Source: Halorientalis litorea (GTDB lineage Archaea; Halobacteriota; Halobacteria; Halobacteriales; Haloarculaceae). Taken from it: a stretch of DNA of 64,000 bases. Positions 17,818 through 27,263 of this stretch are shown here, one piece after another. How positions within the stretch are numbered: position 1 is the first letter of the stretch; each line of letters opens with the position of its first letter. Location: assembly GCF_023028225.1 (NCBI RefSeq), contig NZ_CP095482.1:1922001-1986000 (forward strand). The letters run 5' to 3'. A model generated the notes under the pieces. The model did not search any database. It had not been told where the DNA came from and worked only from the letters and a program-made list of their open reading frames with translations. Both the position numbers and the translations under genes were made by a program.

Positions 17818-19683
17818 TCAGGAGGGGACGACGGTAATCGTCTTGCCGCGGTCGATGGCTTGCTCTAACTCTTCTGCAATTGCACTCCCACGGGAGACTT
17901 GGACTTCGCCGCCCCGCGAGACGGTGGCGGTGAACAGGTACTCGCCGTCGGCCTGCACCTCCACGGTGTCGCCCGCGTGGCCGTCCATCGGGACGATGAT
18001 GTGTCGTGAAGTAACCTCCGGGGTGACGATTTCGCCGGCCTGTTGGCCGCCGCCACCGCCGCTCGAACCGCTACTCCCCTGTCCCGCACCCGAGGGGCGT
18101 TCCGAGAGGGTGCGCACGTCGATGTCGATGCCGAGGCGGTTCTCCACGTCGGAGATGCGCCCGCCGCCCTTGCCGATGACTTGGGAGATATCGTCGTCCT
18201 CGACCCAGACGACGGCGGTGTTCGGCCCGCGCAGGTCGACTTCGACGTGCCCGTGGGCGATGGACCGAATCTCGCGCTCGACCTCCTGTTTGGCGATGCG
18301 GTCGACGCCGGACTCGCTCCCGGCCCCGTCGTCCTCGTCGTTCAGCGGGACGGTCACGACCTGCCGGTTGAACGTGTAGATTTCGTACTCGGGTTCGCCC
18401 GTCTCGAAGTCCCGGATGACGATGACCGGCCGCGCGAGGTCCTCCTCCATCAACCCGTGGGGGACCTTCACTTGCGTCGTCACGTCGTACACCTTGGCTA
18501 TCTCCCCGGCCTCGATGTAGACGACGGTGTCGACAATTTGGGGAATCATGCCGAGTTCGACGCGGCCGACCAGCCGCTGGAGCGCGTCGATGGCGCGGGT
18601 GGCGTGGACGACGCCGATCATCCCGACGCCCGCCAGTCGCATGTCCGCGAACACCTCGAAGTCGTCGGTCTTGCGCACCTCGTCGTAGATTGTGTAGTCC
18701 GGCCGGACCATCAGCAGGGAGTCGGCCGTCTTCTCCATCGACCCACCCAGCGCGGTGTACTGCGTGATGTCCGGGCCGACCTGCAGGTCCCGTGGTTTCT
18801 CCATCGTCTTGACCGCGAAGTCGCTCTTCGCGAGGAACTCCGCGACGGCCTGTGCGAACGTGGACTTCCCGGCCCCGGGCGACCCCGAGATGAGGACGCC
18901 GCGCTGTTGCTCCGTGAGGCGGTCACGGAGTTCGTCGGCCATCGCGTAGTCGTCTAAGTCCGTCTTGACGATGGGTCGGACGGCGGTAATCTCGAAGCCG
19001 TCCGAGAACGGCGGCCGTGCGATTGCGATGCGGTACTCCCGGAACTGCACGATGTCCATCCCGGGTTCCGAGAGTTCGATGAACCCGTCCGGGTCGGCGC
19101 GAGCACTGTTCTCTATCTCCTGTGCCCAGTCTTTGAGTTGCCCCTCGTCGGTCACGTCCTCGCGGATGACCTCGTAATGCATGTCGCCGATGGCTCCGCG
19201 CTTGGCCCGCGGCCGCTCCCCGGCCCGCAGGTGGACGCTCATCGTCTGCTCGTCGAAGAACTGCTTGATGGCGAGGTCCTCGACGGCCTCGGTCCGTGGC
19301 TCGACGTACTCGACGGTCAGCCCCTTCGCCCGGGCCACCTCGCTCTGGACGACGTCGGAGGTGAACAGCGTCGCCTCGTACTCGGCGGCGATGTCGCGTA
19401 TCAGGGCGTCGATTTCGCCCTCGCCGGCGTCGCGCTTCTCGACGGCGTCGGGCCGTCGGCCCACGTATTCGAGCGTCATCTCGTCCGCGTCCGAGAGGCC
19501 GGCGAGTCGTTGGAGTTCCGACAGGCCGTCCCACCCGCTCTCGCGGCCGTCGTTGGCCTGTGCCTCCAGCTCGCCCACCACGGCCTCGGGAACGTGTATC
19601 GTCGCGCCGGCGAACTCACCGGACTCGACGTGTTCGGACACGCGGCCGTCGATGACCACGCTCGTGTCCGGTACGATGTCCAT
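17818..19683 (-). CDS. PIN-domain ATPase with KH domain (PINc/VapC-type, COG1855)
   Basis: 621 residues. The N-terminal PIN domain (1-140) carries the acidic active-site residues: Asp7 in PDTSVVIDGR, Glu in VVGELEAQA, and DALIRD/TSDVVQ. A secretion-ATPase-like P-loop domain follows (GSPGAGKSTFAQAVA near 270; DYTIYDEVRKTDDFE as Walker B). Residues about 490-540 form a KH-like RNA-binding segment (VIGKGGGRISDVENRLGI). A Gly/Ser linker leads to a small C-terminal beta domain. This widespread archaeal family is thought to act on RNA, but its cellular role is not settled. Confidence 0.9.
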   Translation of the reverse strand: MDIVPDTSVVIDGRVSEHVESGEFAGATIHVPEAVVGELEAQANDGRESGWDGLSELQRLAGLSDADEMTLEYVGRRPDAVEKRDAGEGEIDALIRDIAAEYEATLFTSDVVQSEVARAKGLTVEYVEPRTEAVEDLAIKQFFDEQTMSVHLRAGERPRAKRGAIGDMHYEVIREDVTDEGQLKDWAQEIENSARADPDGFIELSEPGMDIVQFREYRIAIARPPFSDGFEITAVRPIVKTDLDDYAMADELRDRLTEQQRGVLISGSPGAGKSTFAQAVAEFLAKSDFAVKTMEKPRDLQVGPDITQYTALGGSMEKTADSLLMVRPDYTIYDEVRKTDDFEVFADMRLAGVGMIGVVHATRAIDALQRLVGRVELGMIPQIVDTVVYIEAGEIAKVYDVTTQVKVPHGLMEEDLARPVIVIRDFETGEPEYEIYTFNRQVVTVPLNDEDDGAGSESGVDRIAKQEVEREIRSIAHGHVEVDLRGPNTAVVWVEDDDISQVIGKGGGRISDVENRLGIDIDVRTLSERPSGAGQGSSGSSGGGGGQQAGEIVTPEVTSRHIIVPMDGHAGDTVEVQADGEYLFTATVSRGGEVQVSRGSAIAEELEQAIDRGKTITVVPS

Positions 19684-19752
19684 ACCCCCGCTTGGAGCGG
19701 TTCCCTCATAAGGGGCGTGATGGCCTGCCCCGCCGACGTGTCACGGCCGGGG

Positions 19753-20766
19753 TCAGATGTCCTCGATTTCGAAGTCGGCCGCGTACCAGTCCAGCGCGAG
19801 GACGAAGACGGCCCCGAGGACTGCGACGCCGAGGAACGCGGCCACCACCTCCGCCGAGAACCCGTATCCCGGCCGCCCCCGAATCTCCGCGACCGGTGCC
19901 CGAAGCGCGCCGACGACGAGGGCGACGAGGAAGGCCAGCGTCGCCTCGCGGTTGCGGTCCAGCGCGTACCGGACCAGCCGCGACACCGTGAACAAGCCGA
20001 CGAGGCCGCCGCCGACGAACGTCACGATGACCGGTCCCTGCCCGGCTATCGCGTCGGTCGACCCGTCGGTGACGAGGCCAGTCAGGCCGTCGACGAACTC
20101 CGAGAGGGCCGTCGAGAGCCGGGTGTACTGCCCCAGAATCACGAGCAGGAGTGACCCGGAGATGCCGGGGAGAATCATCGCGCTCACCGCGATGGCCCCG
20201 GCGACGAACACGACGGGGAGGTCGCCGCCGAGCACGCCGTCCGCGCTGCCCGAGAGGAGGAACGCGAACAGGAACCCGACGACTGCGGCGGCCCCCGACC
20301 CGACGGTACGGATGGAGATGGCCCGCAGGAGGACCACCGCGGAGGCTGCGATGAGGCCGAAGAAGAAGCCAAAGAGGACGACCGGGTACTGCTGGTCGGC
20401 CCAGTGGACGACTCTGGTGATGGTGACGACGGCAGTGACGATACCGCCCAGCAGGGCGAGGAGGAACCACCCGTCCACGTCGTCGAAGATGCCGACCGCC
20501 TCGCGGACCGACACGCCCCCCGAAAGCGGCGTCAGGGCGGCGAGAAAGCCGACGACGCGCTCGGGCGTGACGGCGGTGACGGCGGTGATGAGCCGCTCGT
20601 AGATACCGGCGATGAGCGCGATGGTCCCGCCGGAGACGCCGGGCACGGCGTCGGCACTCCCCATGAACAGGCCGACGAGGAAGGTACTCGCCCACTCCCG
20701 CAGCGGCGGCACCGACTCGCGGAGCGTCGGTCGACTCTCTGTCGCGTGGTCCGGCGATGACGGCAT
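19753..20766 (-). CDS. DUF368 membrane protein, probable polyprenyl-phosphate translocase
   Basis: 337 residues with eight or more hydrophobic segments. The N-terminal signature FLVGLFMGSADAVPGVSGGT and the related ILPGISGSLLLVILGQY define DUF368. Bacterial DUF368 members (PopT) recycle undecaprenyl phosphate across the membrane. In an archaeon the analogous cargo would be dolichyl phosphate used in N-glycosylation; this transfer of function is inference. It follows the PIN ATPase gene's upstream end on the same strand with an independent start. Confidence 0.85.
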   Translation of the reverse strand: MPSSPDHATESRPTLRESVPPLREWASTFLVGLFMGSADAVPGVSGGTIALIAGIYERLITAVTAVTPERVVGFLAALTPLSGGVSVREAVGIFDDVDGWFLLALLGGIVTAVVTITRVVHWADQQYPVVLFGFFFGLIAASAVVLLRAISIRTVGSGAAAVVGFLFAFLLSGSADGVLGGDLPVVFVAGAIAVSAMILPGISGSLLLVILGQYTRLSTALSEFVDGLTGLVTDGSTDAIAGQGPVIVTFVGGGLVGLFTVSRLVRYALDRNREATLAFLVALVVGALRAPVAEIRGRPGYGFSAEVVAAFLGVAVLGAVFVLALDWYAADFEIEDI

Positions 20767-20877
20767 TCACCCGAGATTTCACGAACAGCGTCAAATCTCT
20801 TGGGAAACAGCGCGTGTCGGCCACCCGTCTGTCGCCGTGCCCGTGGGCTTATGCCCGACCGCTCGCACCCACAGGAC

Positions 20878-21969
20878 ATGGACGCGACCGACCTCGCCCA
20901 CGACCTCGCCTCGATTCCGAGCCACGAGTCCGAGGCCGCCGTCGGCGACTTCATCGCGGACTGGCTCCGCGACCACACCGACGCGACCGTGACTCGCGAC
21001 GACGCCGGGGCCGACGAGGGCCGCGGCGGCAACGTCGTTGCCCACAAAGGTAGCGGCGACCGAACGCTCGCGTTCGTCGGGCACCACGACGTGGTGCCGC
21101 CGGACGACGGACAGGTCGACGGCGACGGGTACGTCGTCGAGCGGCGTGACGGCCGCCTCCACGGCCGCGGGACGGCCGACATGAAGGGTGCCGTCGCGGC
21201 GGCGATGGTCGCGTTCGCCGAGGCGGACCCCGCGGGCGAACTCGCCTTCGCCTCGTTCGTCGGCGAGGAAGTCGGCGGCGTCGGCGCGCGTGTCGCAATC
21301 GACGACGGGTTCGCCCCCGACTACGCCATCGTGGGCGAGGGGTCGACCGGGTACTCCGCCGACGGCGTGACCGACGTGGCTATCGCCCACAAGGGGCGGC
21401 GCGGGAGCACCGTCACGGCCCGCGGCGAGGCCGCACACGCGAGCGAGGTGGACGAAGGTGAGAACGCCATCTACCGCGCCACGGACGCCGTGGCCGAGAT
21501 TCGGGACCTCGAATTTCCCTCGACCAGCGTACTCGGGCACGACCTGACCGGGAGCGTCGCAGTCACGGAAATCGACGGTGGGACGGCGATGAACGTCGTG
21601 CCCGACCGCTGTGCGGTGACCGTCGACGAGCGCACCGTCCCCGGCGAACGCGCCGACGTGGGCCGCGTCGAGACCATCGACGGCGTGGCGTGGACCGCCG
21701 ACCAGGACCTGCCGCCGATGCAGTGTGGGGACGAGGCCTTCGCCGACGCGGTGCTGGCCGCCGCCGACGCCGCACAGGACGGCGACCCCGAACACGTCGT
21801 CAAACCGCACGCGACGGACGCCGGATGGCTCTCACAGGCCGGCACCGACTGCGTAATCTGTGGCGTCGCCGAACCCGGCGAGGCCCACACGGCCGCGGAG
21901 TCGGCGTCGCTGTCGGTCATCGAGCGGTGCGCCGACATCTATCGCCGGGTCGCAGAGACGGTCGGATAG
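20878..21969 (+). CDS. M20-family metallopeptidase/deacylase (ArgE/DapE-like)
   Basis: 363 residues from ATG 20878 (MDATDLAHDLASIPSHESEA). Metal-site motifs are FVGHHDVVPP (His, Asp), GRGTADMKG (bridging Asp), GEEVGG (catalytic and ligand Glu) and the C-terminal HATDAGW. The central dimerisation domain (RRGSTVTARGEAAHASEV) is intact. Family members hydrolyse N-acyl amino acids, including acetylornithine and succinyl-diaminopimelate; no biosynthetic neighbours settle which. The box GCTTATGC at 20847-20854 indicates a leaderless message, which is why the upstream in-frame starts are rejected. Confidence 0.88.
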   Translation: MDATDLAHDLASIPSHESEAAVGDFIADWLRDHTDATVTRDDAGADEGRGGNVVAHKGSGDRTLAFVGHHDVVPPDDGQVDGDGYVVERRDGRLHGRGTADMKGAVAAAMVAFAEADPAGELAFASFVGEEVGGVGARVAIDDGFAPDYAIVGEGSTGYSADGVTDVAIAHKGRRGSTVTARGEAAHASEVDEGENAIYRATDAVAEIRDLEFPSTSVLGHDLTGSVAVTEIDGGTAMNVVPDRCAVTVDERTVPGERADVGRVETIDGVAWTADQDLPPMQCGDEAFADAVLAAADAAQDGDPEHVVKPHATDAGWLSQAGTDCVICGVAEPGEAHTAAESASLSVIERCADIYRRVAETVG

Positions 21970-22014
21970 TCCCGTCCAGAAGACACTTGTCGCTGGTCTT
22001 GTCAGTCAGCCACG

Positions 22015-22677
22015 ATGCCCCGCTCACGACGCGCCCTCCTCGCCGCCCTCGCCGGTGGCACCGTCGCACTCGCTGGGTGTGGCGGCCGGCCGCCCGCCGC
22101 CGACCCCGACGAGACGGCCGCTCCGACAGGGACCGACACCGCGACGACAGGAACGCCGACCGACGACGCGCCCTCGCTCGGCGACGGCCGCGGTCCGGTA
22201 CGCGGCGAGGCCGACCCGGTTTCCGTCGAACGGACGGTCACCGACCCCGACTTGACGTACCTGCCCGAGCAACACGCCGTCGAGTACGTCGCCGCGTACC
22301 GGCACGTCGGGACGCCCGGCGACGGTCCGCCGACCCGGGAACCGGTGTACGAGACGATGCCCTTCGAGCGATGGGGGCGGACCGAGTGCGCGTCGGTCGC
22401 CGCCGACGTTGTCGCGGACCACCTCGACGCCCGCACCGACGGGTCACCGAGCGTCGGATTCGGCACCGCACCGGCGGGCGACGGACTTGCAGCCACGGTC
22501 AACCTGACGACCACGCTCGACCGTGACGGCGACGTGGTGTTCACGCCCGACGCGTCCTTCCACCCGACCGTCGCCGCGACGCCGCGGGCGGTGACGGCGA
22601 CAGTCGTCCTGAGCGGCGAGTCTCACACCGAGACGGTCCCCGTGTGGGTTCGGGAACTCGTCCAACAGCAGGAGTGA
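22015..22677 (+). CDS. Tat-exported lipoprotein, hypothetical
   Basis: 220 residues. The N-terminus MPRSRRALLAALAGGTVALA is a twin-arginine signal ending in the lipobox LAGC (Cys22), the usual haloarchaeal lipoprotein arrangement. A Thr/Asp-rich linker (about 25-60) precedes a globular domain with two widely spaced Cys-free beta-rich halves; the sequence is otherwise unfamiliar to me. It stands alone between the M20 and M32 peptidases. Function unknown; extracellular location is the only secure inference. Confidence 0.75.
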   Translation: MPRSRRALLAALAGGTVALAGCGGRPPAADPDETAAPTGTDTATTGTPTDDAPSLGDGRGPVRGEADPVSVERTVTDPDLTYLPEQHAVEYVAAYRHVGTPGDGPPTREPVYETMPFERWGRTECASVAADVVADHLDARTDGSPSVGFGTAPAGDGLAATVNLTTTLDRDGDVVFTPDASFHPTVAATPRAVTATVVLSGESHTETVPVWVRELVQQQE

Positions 22678-22728
22678 CCGGGCCGGGTAGCCCGCCAGTT
22701 ATTACGCTCCCGCCCCCACCATCCGACG

Positions 22729-24228
22729 ATGAGTGAGAACGCCACGACGGGGGACACGTACGAGCAGTTCACCGACCACGTTCGACGGATGACCAACGTC
22801 GGGAACGCCGCCGGCCTCCTCAACTGGGACCAGCAGGTGATGATGCCCGAGGGCGGGACGCCCGCCCGCTCACAGCAGACCGCCGCGCTCTCGGCGGTCC
22901 ACCACGAGATGCTGACCGACGACGCCCTCTCGGACTATCTGGACGACCTGGAGGCCGCCGAACTGGACGCCGAGCAGGCGGCCACCGTCCGCGAAATCCG
23001 GCGGGAACACGAGCGCGCCACCCGCGTCCCGGGCGACCTCGTGGAGGAGATTTCCGAAACGACCTCCAACGCCCTCCCGGTCTGGGAGCAGGCCAAAGGC
23101 GAGGACGATTTCGACGCCTTCGCGCCCACGCTGGAGGAGATCCTGAACCTCAAACGCGAGTACGCCGACCACATCGACCCGGACCGCGACCCCTACGAGG
23201 TGCTGTTCGAGGAGTACGAGCCGTATCTGGACATCGACACCGCCGAGCGAATCCTCGAACGCCTGCGGGACGAACTCGTCCCGCTGATAGACGCCATCGC
23301 GGAGAGCGACCGCACCCTCGCCGACCCGTTCGACGGAACGTACGACGAGGACACACAGCGGGCACTCGTCCGCGAGGCACTGGACGAACTGGGCTACGAC
23401 TGGGACCGCGGCCGCCTCGACACCGCACCCCACCCGTTCTCGATGGGCACGCAGTTCGACGCCCGGGTGACCACCCGCTTCGCCCCCGAGGACCCGCTGG
23501 ACGCCCTCGGCTCGACCATCCACGAGTTCGGCCACGCCACCTACACGCTCGGCCTCCCGCAGGACCACTACGGGACGCCGCTGGGCGAGTCCCGCGACTT
23601 GACCGTCCACGAGTCACAGTCCCGGCTCTGGGAGAACCACGTCGGCCGCTCGCGGCCGTTCTGGGACTTCCTCGCCCCGCGGGTGAACGACCACCTCGGC
23701 GTCGACGCCGACCCTGCGACGCTCCACGAGGCGGCCAATCAGGTGGACCCCGCGAATCTCATTCGCGTCGAGGCCGACGAACTCACCTACCACATGCACA
23801 TCATCCTCCGGTTCGAAATCGAGCGTGACCTCGTGCGCGGCGACCTCGACGTGGCCGAAGTCCCCGCCGTCTGGAACGACAAGATGGAGGAGTACCTCGG
23901 CGTCCGCCCGGACACCGACGCCGAGGGCTGTCTGCAGGACATCCACTGGACGAACGGCGCGTTCGGCTACTTCCCGACCTACTCGCTGGGGAGCGTCCTC
24001 GCGGCACAGGTGTTCGCGGCCGCCGAGGCGGACCTCGGGTCACTCGACGAGGACATCCACGCCGGCGAGTTCGGCACCCTCCACGACTGGCTGACCGAGA
24101 ACGTCCACAGTCACGGCTGTCGGTACGAGACGGACGCGCTGATTCGGGAGGCCACCGGCGAGGACCTGACTGCGGACTACTTCCTCGACTACGCCACCGG
24201 GAAGTTCGGCGACCTCTACGACCTCTGA
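22729..24228 (+). CDS. M32 metallocarboxypeptidase
   Basis: 499 residues, the usual length of thermostable carboxypeptidase Taq relatives. The zinc motif STIHEFGHATY places HEXXH at 265-269 and the third ligand Glu in LTVHESQSRLWEN about 28 residues later. Further family signatures are DPRD-like DTAPHPFSMGTQFDARVTTR and HMHIILRFEIERDL. It removes C-terminal amino acids from peptides in the cytosol. The box TTATTACG at 22699-22706 predicts a leaderless start at this ATG. Confidence 0.94.
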   Translation: MSENATTGDTYEQFTDHVRRMTNVGNAAGLLNWDQQVMMPEGGTPARSQQTAALSAVHHEMLTDDALSDYLDDLEAAELDAEQAATVREIRREHERATRVPGDLVEEISETTSNALPVWEQAKGEDDFDAFAPTLEEILNLKREYADHIDPDRDPYEVLFEEYEPYLDIDTAERILERLRDELVPLIDAIAESDRTLADPFDGTYDEDTQRALVREALDELGYDWDRGRLDTAPHPFSMGTQFDARVTTRFAPEDPLDALGSTIHEFGHATYTLGLPQDHYGTPLGESRDLTVHESQSRLWENHVGRSRPFWDFLAPRVNDHLGVDADPATLHEAANQVDPANLIRVEADELTYHMHIILRFEIERDLVRGDLDVAEVPAVWNDKMEEYLGVRPDTDAEGCLQDIHWTNGAFGYFPTYSLGSVLAAQVFAAAEADLGSLDEDIHAGEFGTLHDWLTENVHSHGCRYETDALIREATGEDLTADYFLDYATGKFGDLYDL

Positions 24229-24298
24229 GGCCGGTCGCTCGCGTAGCGTTCGCACTCACGCCCCGGCCGCTTATTCCCGCCGGCGTCCAAGCCCGCGT

Positions 24299-25141
24299 AT
24301 GAGCGACCTGAACCTCGACCCGACGCAACTGGACCGCTACTCCCGGCACATCATCATGGAGGACCTCGGGCCGGACGGACAGAAGGCCCTGCTCGATGCC
24401 AGCGTCCTCGTCGTCGGCGCGGGCGGTCTCGGCTCCCCCGTGATTCAGTACCTCGCGGCCGCGGGCGTCGGTCGGGTGGGCATCGCCGACGCCGACGCTG
24501 TCGAGCGGAGCAACCTCCAGCGGCAAATCGTCCACGCCGACGCCGACGTGGGCCGCCCGAAAGTCGAGAGTGCCGCCGAGTTCGTCGCCGACCTGAACCC
24601 CGACGTGACCGTCGACCCTCACGAGGTGCGGGTCACGGCCGACAACGTCGAGGCGTTCATCGCGGACTACGACTTCGTGGTCGACGCCAGCGACAACTTC
24701 GAGACGCGCTTTCTGATAAACGACGCCTGCACGCTCGCCGGACAGCCGTTCTCTCACGGTGCAATCTACCGCTTCGAGGGGCAGGTGACGACGTTCGCAC
24801 AGCGTGCGGACTCGCCGTGTTACCGCTGTCTGTTCCCCGAGGCACCGCCCGCCGGGGAGATTCCCGACTGCTCGGAGGCGGGCGTGCTGGGCGTCCTCCC
24901 CGGAACCGTCGGGTGCATTCAGGCCACGGAGACGGTCAAGTGGATACTCGAAGACGCGGGTCTCGCCGACGAGAGCGAGTTGCTCGACGGCCGCCTCCTC
25001 TTCTACGACGCGATGGCGATGGACTTCGAGGAGGTTCCCATCCAACCCAACCCGGACTGCCCGGTCTGTGGCGACGACCCCGCCATCGACTCCGTCGCGG
25101 AGGTGGAGTACGTCGAGACGTGCGCCATCGGTGCGGACTGA
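24299..25141 (+). CDS. ubaA: E1-like SAMP-activating enzyme UbaA (MoeB/ThiF/HesA family)
   Basis: 280 residues. The adenylation domain has GAGGLGSPVIQYLAAAGVG (ATP site), the DADAVERSNLQRQ loop with the conserved Arg, and DASDNFETRFLIND. Zinc is bound by CYRC and CPVC pairs. The likely catalytic Cys191 lies in IPDCSEAGVLG. In haloarchaea one UbaA activates ubiquitin-like SAMPs both for protein conjugation and for sulfur transfer in molybdopterin and 2-thiouridine synthesis. The leaderless promoter is CTTATTCC near 24270. The convergent neighbour is a JAMM isopeptidase. Confidence 0.93.
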   Translation: MSDLNLDPTQLDRYSRHIIMEDLGPDGQKALLDASVLVVGAGGLGSPVIQYLAAAGVGRVGIADADAVERSNLQRQIVHADADVGRPKVESAAEFVADLNPDVTVDPHEVRVTADNVEAFIADYDFVVDASDNFETRFLINDACTLAGQPFSHGAIYRFEGQVTTFAQRADSPCYRCLFPEAPPAGEIPDCSEAGVLGVLPGTVGCIQATETVKWILEDAGLADESELLDGRLLFYDAMAMDFEEVPIQPNPDCPVCGDDPAIDSVAEVEYVETCAIGAD

Positions 25142-25170
25142 GCCGTCGGCCGCGTCGTTCTCTCCCGCCG

Positions 25171-25602
25171 CTACCGTGACGCGTCCCCGCCGCCGCTGAC
25201 CGCGACGGCCTCCCGCTCGAACGCCGCCCCGGTCCACCGCCACGCGCCGACGTACGGATACTCGCCGTCGAGGGAAACGATGACGTAGACGTAGCCCACC
25301 CACGTCGCCTGCTCTCTGTCCGTCTCGCTCGGTGTCGGCGGCCCGGCGGGGTGTGAGTGGTAGAACCCGACAACCTCGCGGCCCGCGTCCTCGACGGTCC
25401 GCATCAGGTCGAGTTGCTCCGCGGGGTCGAGTTCGTAGGCGGCCCGGGGGCTGTCGGCGACGTTCGTGGCTCGGAGCGCGCTGTCGACCTCGCTCTCCCC
25501 GTCCCCGTGGTCCCCGCCGAGGACGCCGCACACCTCCTCCGGTGCCCCGGTCCGTGCGTGGTCGATGACCGCGTCGTACGCCGCACGCGACAGGGCGAGC
25601 AT
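25171..25602 (-). CDS. JAMM/MPN+ metalloprotease, probable desampylase
   Basis: 143 residues of a stand-alone MPN+ domain. The zinc signature is complete: Glu23 (EEVCGVLGG), then His82, His84, Ser92 and Asp95 in HSHPAGPPTPSETD. It closely resembles HvJAMM1-type desampylases, which cleave SAMP isopeptide and linear bonds. Its 3' end faces ubaA across 29 bp, so the ligating and removing enzymes of sampylation are direct neighbours. The ATG follows the BtuF-like gene's TAG without a gap, implying co-transcription. Confidence 0.88.
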   Translation of the reverse strand: MLALSRAAYDAVIDHARTGAPEEVCGVLGGDHGDGESEVDSALRATNVADSPRAAYELDPAEQLDLMRTVEDAGREVVGFYHSHPAGPPTPSETDREQATWVGYVYVIVSLDGEYPYVGAWRWTGAAFEREAVAVSGGGDASR

Positions 25603-26517
25603 CTACGCCGTGACCTCTGTGAGCGACCGGGCCACGTCCGACGGCGGGGACGCGAACGTGTCGGGGTGACACACCCCCGCGAGAAACTCCAGCGTCTCGA
25701 CGAGTCGCGGCCCCGGGCGGTTCACGTAGTGGTGGCCGTCGAGGGCGTACACTCGCCCCTCGCGGACGGCGGTCAGGTCCGCCCACCCCTCGCGGTCGGT
25801 CAGGTCACCGATGTTCTCGATGGTCTGGTCGAGGCCGAACCCACAGGGGGCGGCGACGAGGACGTCCGGGTCGTACTCCCGAATCTCGCGCCACTCGCGG
25901 GGACGGGAGCGCGCGCCGGGGTCGGCGAGGCCGTACTCGCCGCCGGCCGTCTCGACCATCTCGGGAATCCAGTGGCCCGCGACCATCACGGGGTCCATCC
26001 AGTCCAACACGGCGACGCTCGGCCGTTCGCTCACGTGTGCCGTGGCCGTGCGCTCGACGGCCGCGACGCGCTCCCGGAGGTCGGCGACCAGTTCCCGCGC
26101 TCGCTCGCTCCGCCCCGTCGCGTCGCCGAGACGCTGGATGTCCGTGAACACGTCGTCGAGACTGTGCGGGTCCGTCGTCAGCACGGCGGCGTCGAGTCCG
26201 AGTTCGTCGACTGCCTCCCGGACGAGTACCTCGTCGACGGCACACACGTCACAGATGCCCTGCGAGACGACGAGGTCCGGGTCGAGCGTCGCCAGCGTCT
26301 CGCGGTCGATTGCGTACACGCCGCCGTCGTCTTCGGCTGTCGCGACCTGTTCGTTTATCTCTGAACTGCTCGCCTCCGGGTCGACTCGCGAGCGATTGAC
26401 CGTCGGCTTCTCGGTCGCTTCGGGCGGGTAGTCACACTCGTGGGAGACGCCGACGGGGTCGAGTCCCAGCGCGTAGACGATTTCGGTGGCCGAGGGGAGG
26501 AGCGAGACGACGTTCAT
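25603..26517 (-). CDS. BtuF-like cobalamin-binding protein without signal peptide
   Basis: 304 residues of the class III periplasmic-binding-protein fold, joined by a long central helix. MNVVSLLPSATEIVYALGL opens directly with the first beta strand, so there is no signal peptide and the product is probably cytosolic. SHECDYPPEA and SQGICDVCAV are typical of the BtuF/cobalamin-binding group. With no BtuCD genes nearby, a transport role is not supported here; corrinoid handling in the cytosol is possible. Confidence 0.8.
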   Translation of the reverse strand: MNVVSLLPSATEIVYALGLDPVGVSHECDYPPEATEKPTVNRSRVDPEASSSEINEQVATAEDDGGVYAIDRETLATLDPDLVVSQGICDVCAVDEVLVREAVDELGLDAAVLTTDPHSLDDVFTDIQRLGDATGRSERARELVADLRERVAAVERTATAHVSERPSVAVLDWMDPVMVAGHWIPEMVETAGGEYGLADPGARSRPREWREIREYDPDVLVAAPCGFGLDQTIENIGDLTDREGWADLTAVREGRVYALDGHHYVNRPGPRLVETLEFLAGVCHPDTFASPPSDVARSLTEVTA

Positions 26518-26607
26518 ACTCGGTCTTGTGCCCGGACGGGCAAAAACCCCGCCGCGGGGCCGTCGCCTATCGGCGGTGCTTTAGGCCGTGACCGTCTACC
26601 CCGGCGT

Positions 26608-27219
26608 ATGACGAGGACGGAATCCGGCACGTACCGCGTCTTCGAGAGCGACCGGGGGGAGAGCATCCGCCTCGTCGAACGCGGCACCGAGGACCCGATT
26701 ACCGTGCGGGCCGACGGCTACGACGACGCGCTCCAATCGACAGTCGACGGCTTACGGCCGGGCTATCTCGTCGCCGCGACGCTCGACTGGGCCGAGGACG
26801 ACGGCCCCGCGTTCGCCGACCTGTCGGTCGAACGGGAGACGCTGTTCGTCTTCGTGGACGGCACGCCGGACATCTTCGACCAGGCCGAGCGCACCTTCCA
26901 GCAGAGCACTCGTGACCGGGAACCAATCGCCTCGGACGTGACCTACGGGACGGACGGCGAGGCCAACGGCGTCGTCTACACGGTGGCGAAACAGCGCGGC
27001 GAACGGGACGTGTTCGACTCGTTCAGAACGGGTCGGATGACCATCGAGCCGATGCTGGACAAACTCGAAGACGGCGGTGCCGAACCGCCGTACGAGGTGT
27101 TCGTCATCCGTCCCGAGACCCATCCGTTCGTCGCGCTCTACTTTACCCTCCAGAAGGACGGCCTGCTGGCGAACACGCTCAGAGACGAGTACGACCGCCC
27201 GCGGCCGTCGGGTGCCTGA
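26608..27219 (+). CDS. Conserved haloarchaeal protein, hypothetical (possibly DUF6663)
   Basis: 203 acidic residues from ATG 26608 (MTRTESGTYRVFESDRGESI), preceded by the box GCTTTAGG at 26578-26585. The first 75 residues read like an OB-fold or small beta barrel (SGTYRVFESD, LRPGYLVAATLDW), followed by helices and a conserved HPFVALYFTLQKDGLLANTL ending. I recall a haloarchaeal family with this layout, perhaps DUF6663, but am unsure of the number. No catalytic residues stand out. Confidence 0.7.
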   Translation: MTRTESGTYRVFESDRGESIRLVERGTEDPITVRADGYDDALQSTVDGLRPGYLVAATLDWAEDDGPAFADLSVERETLFVFVDGTPDIFDQAERTFQQSTRDREPIASDVTYGTDGEANGVVYTVAKQRGERDVFDSFRTGRMTIEPMLDKLEDGGAEPPYEVFVIRPETHPFVALYFTLQKDGLLANTLRDEYDRPRPSGA

Positions 27220-27263
27220 CTGTCCGCCCGAAGGCACAAGCCGTTCGTTTCCGTACGTAGCGT

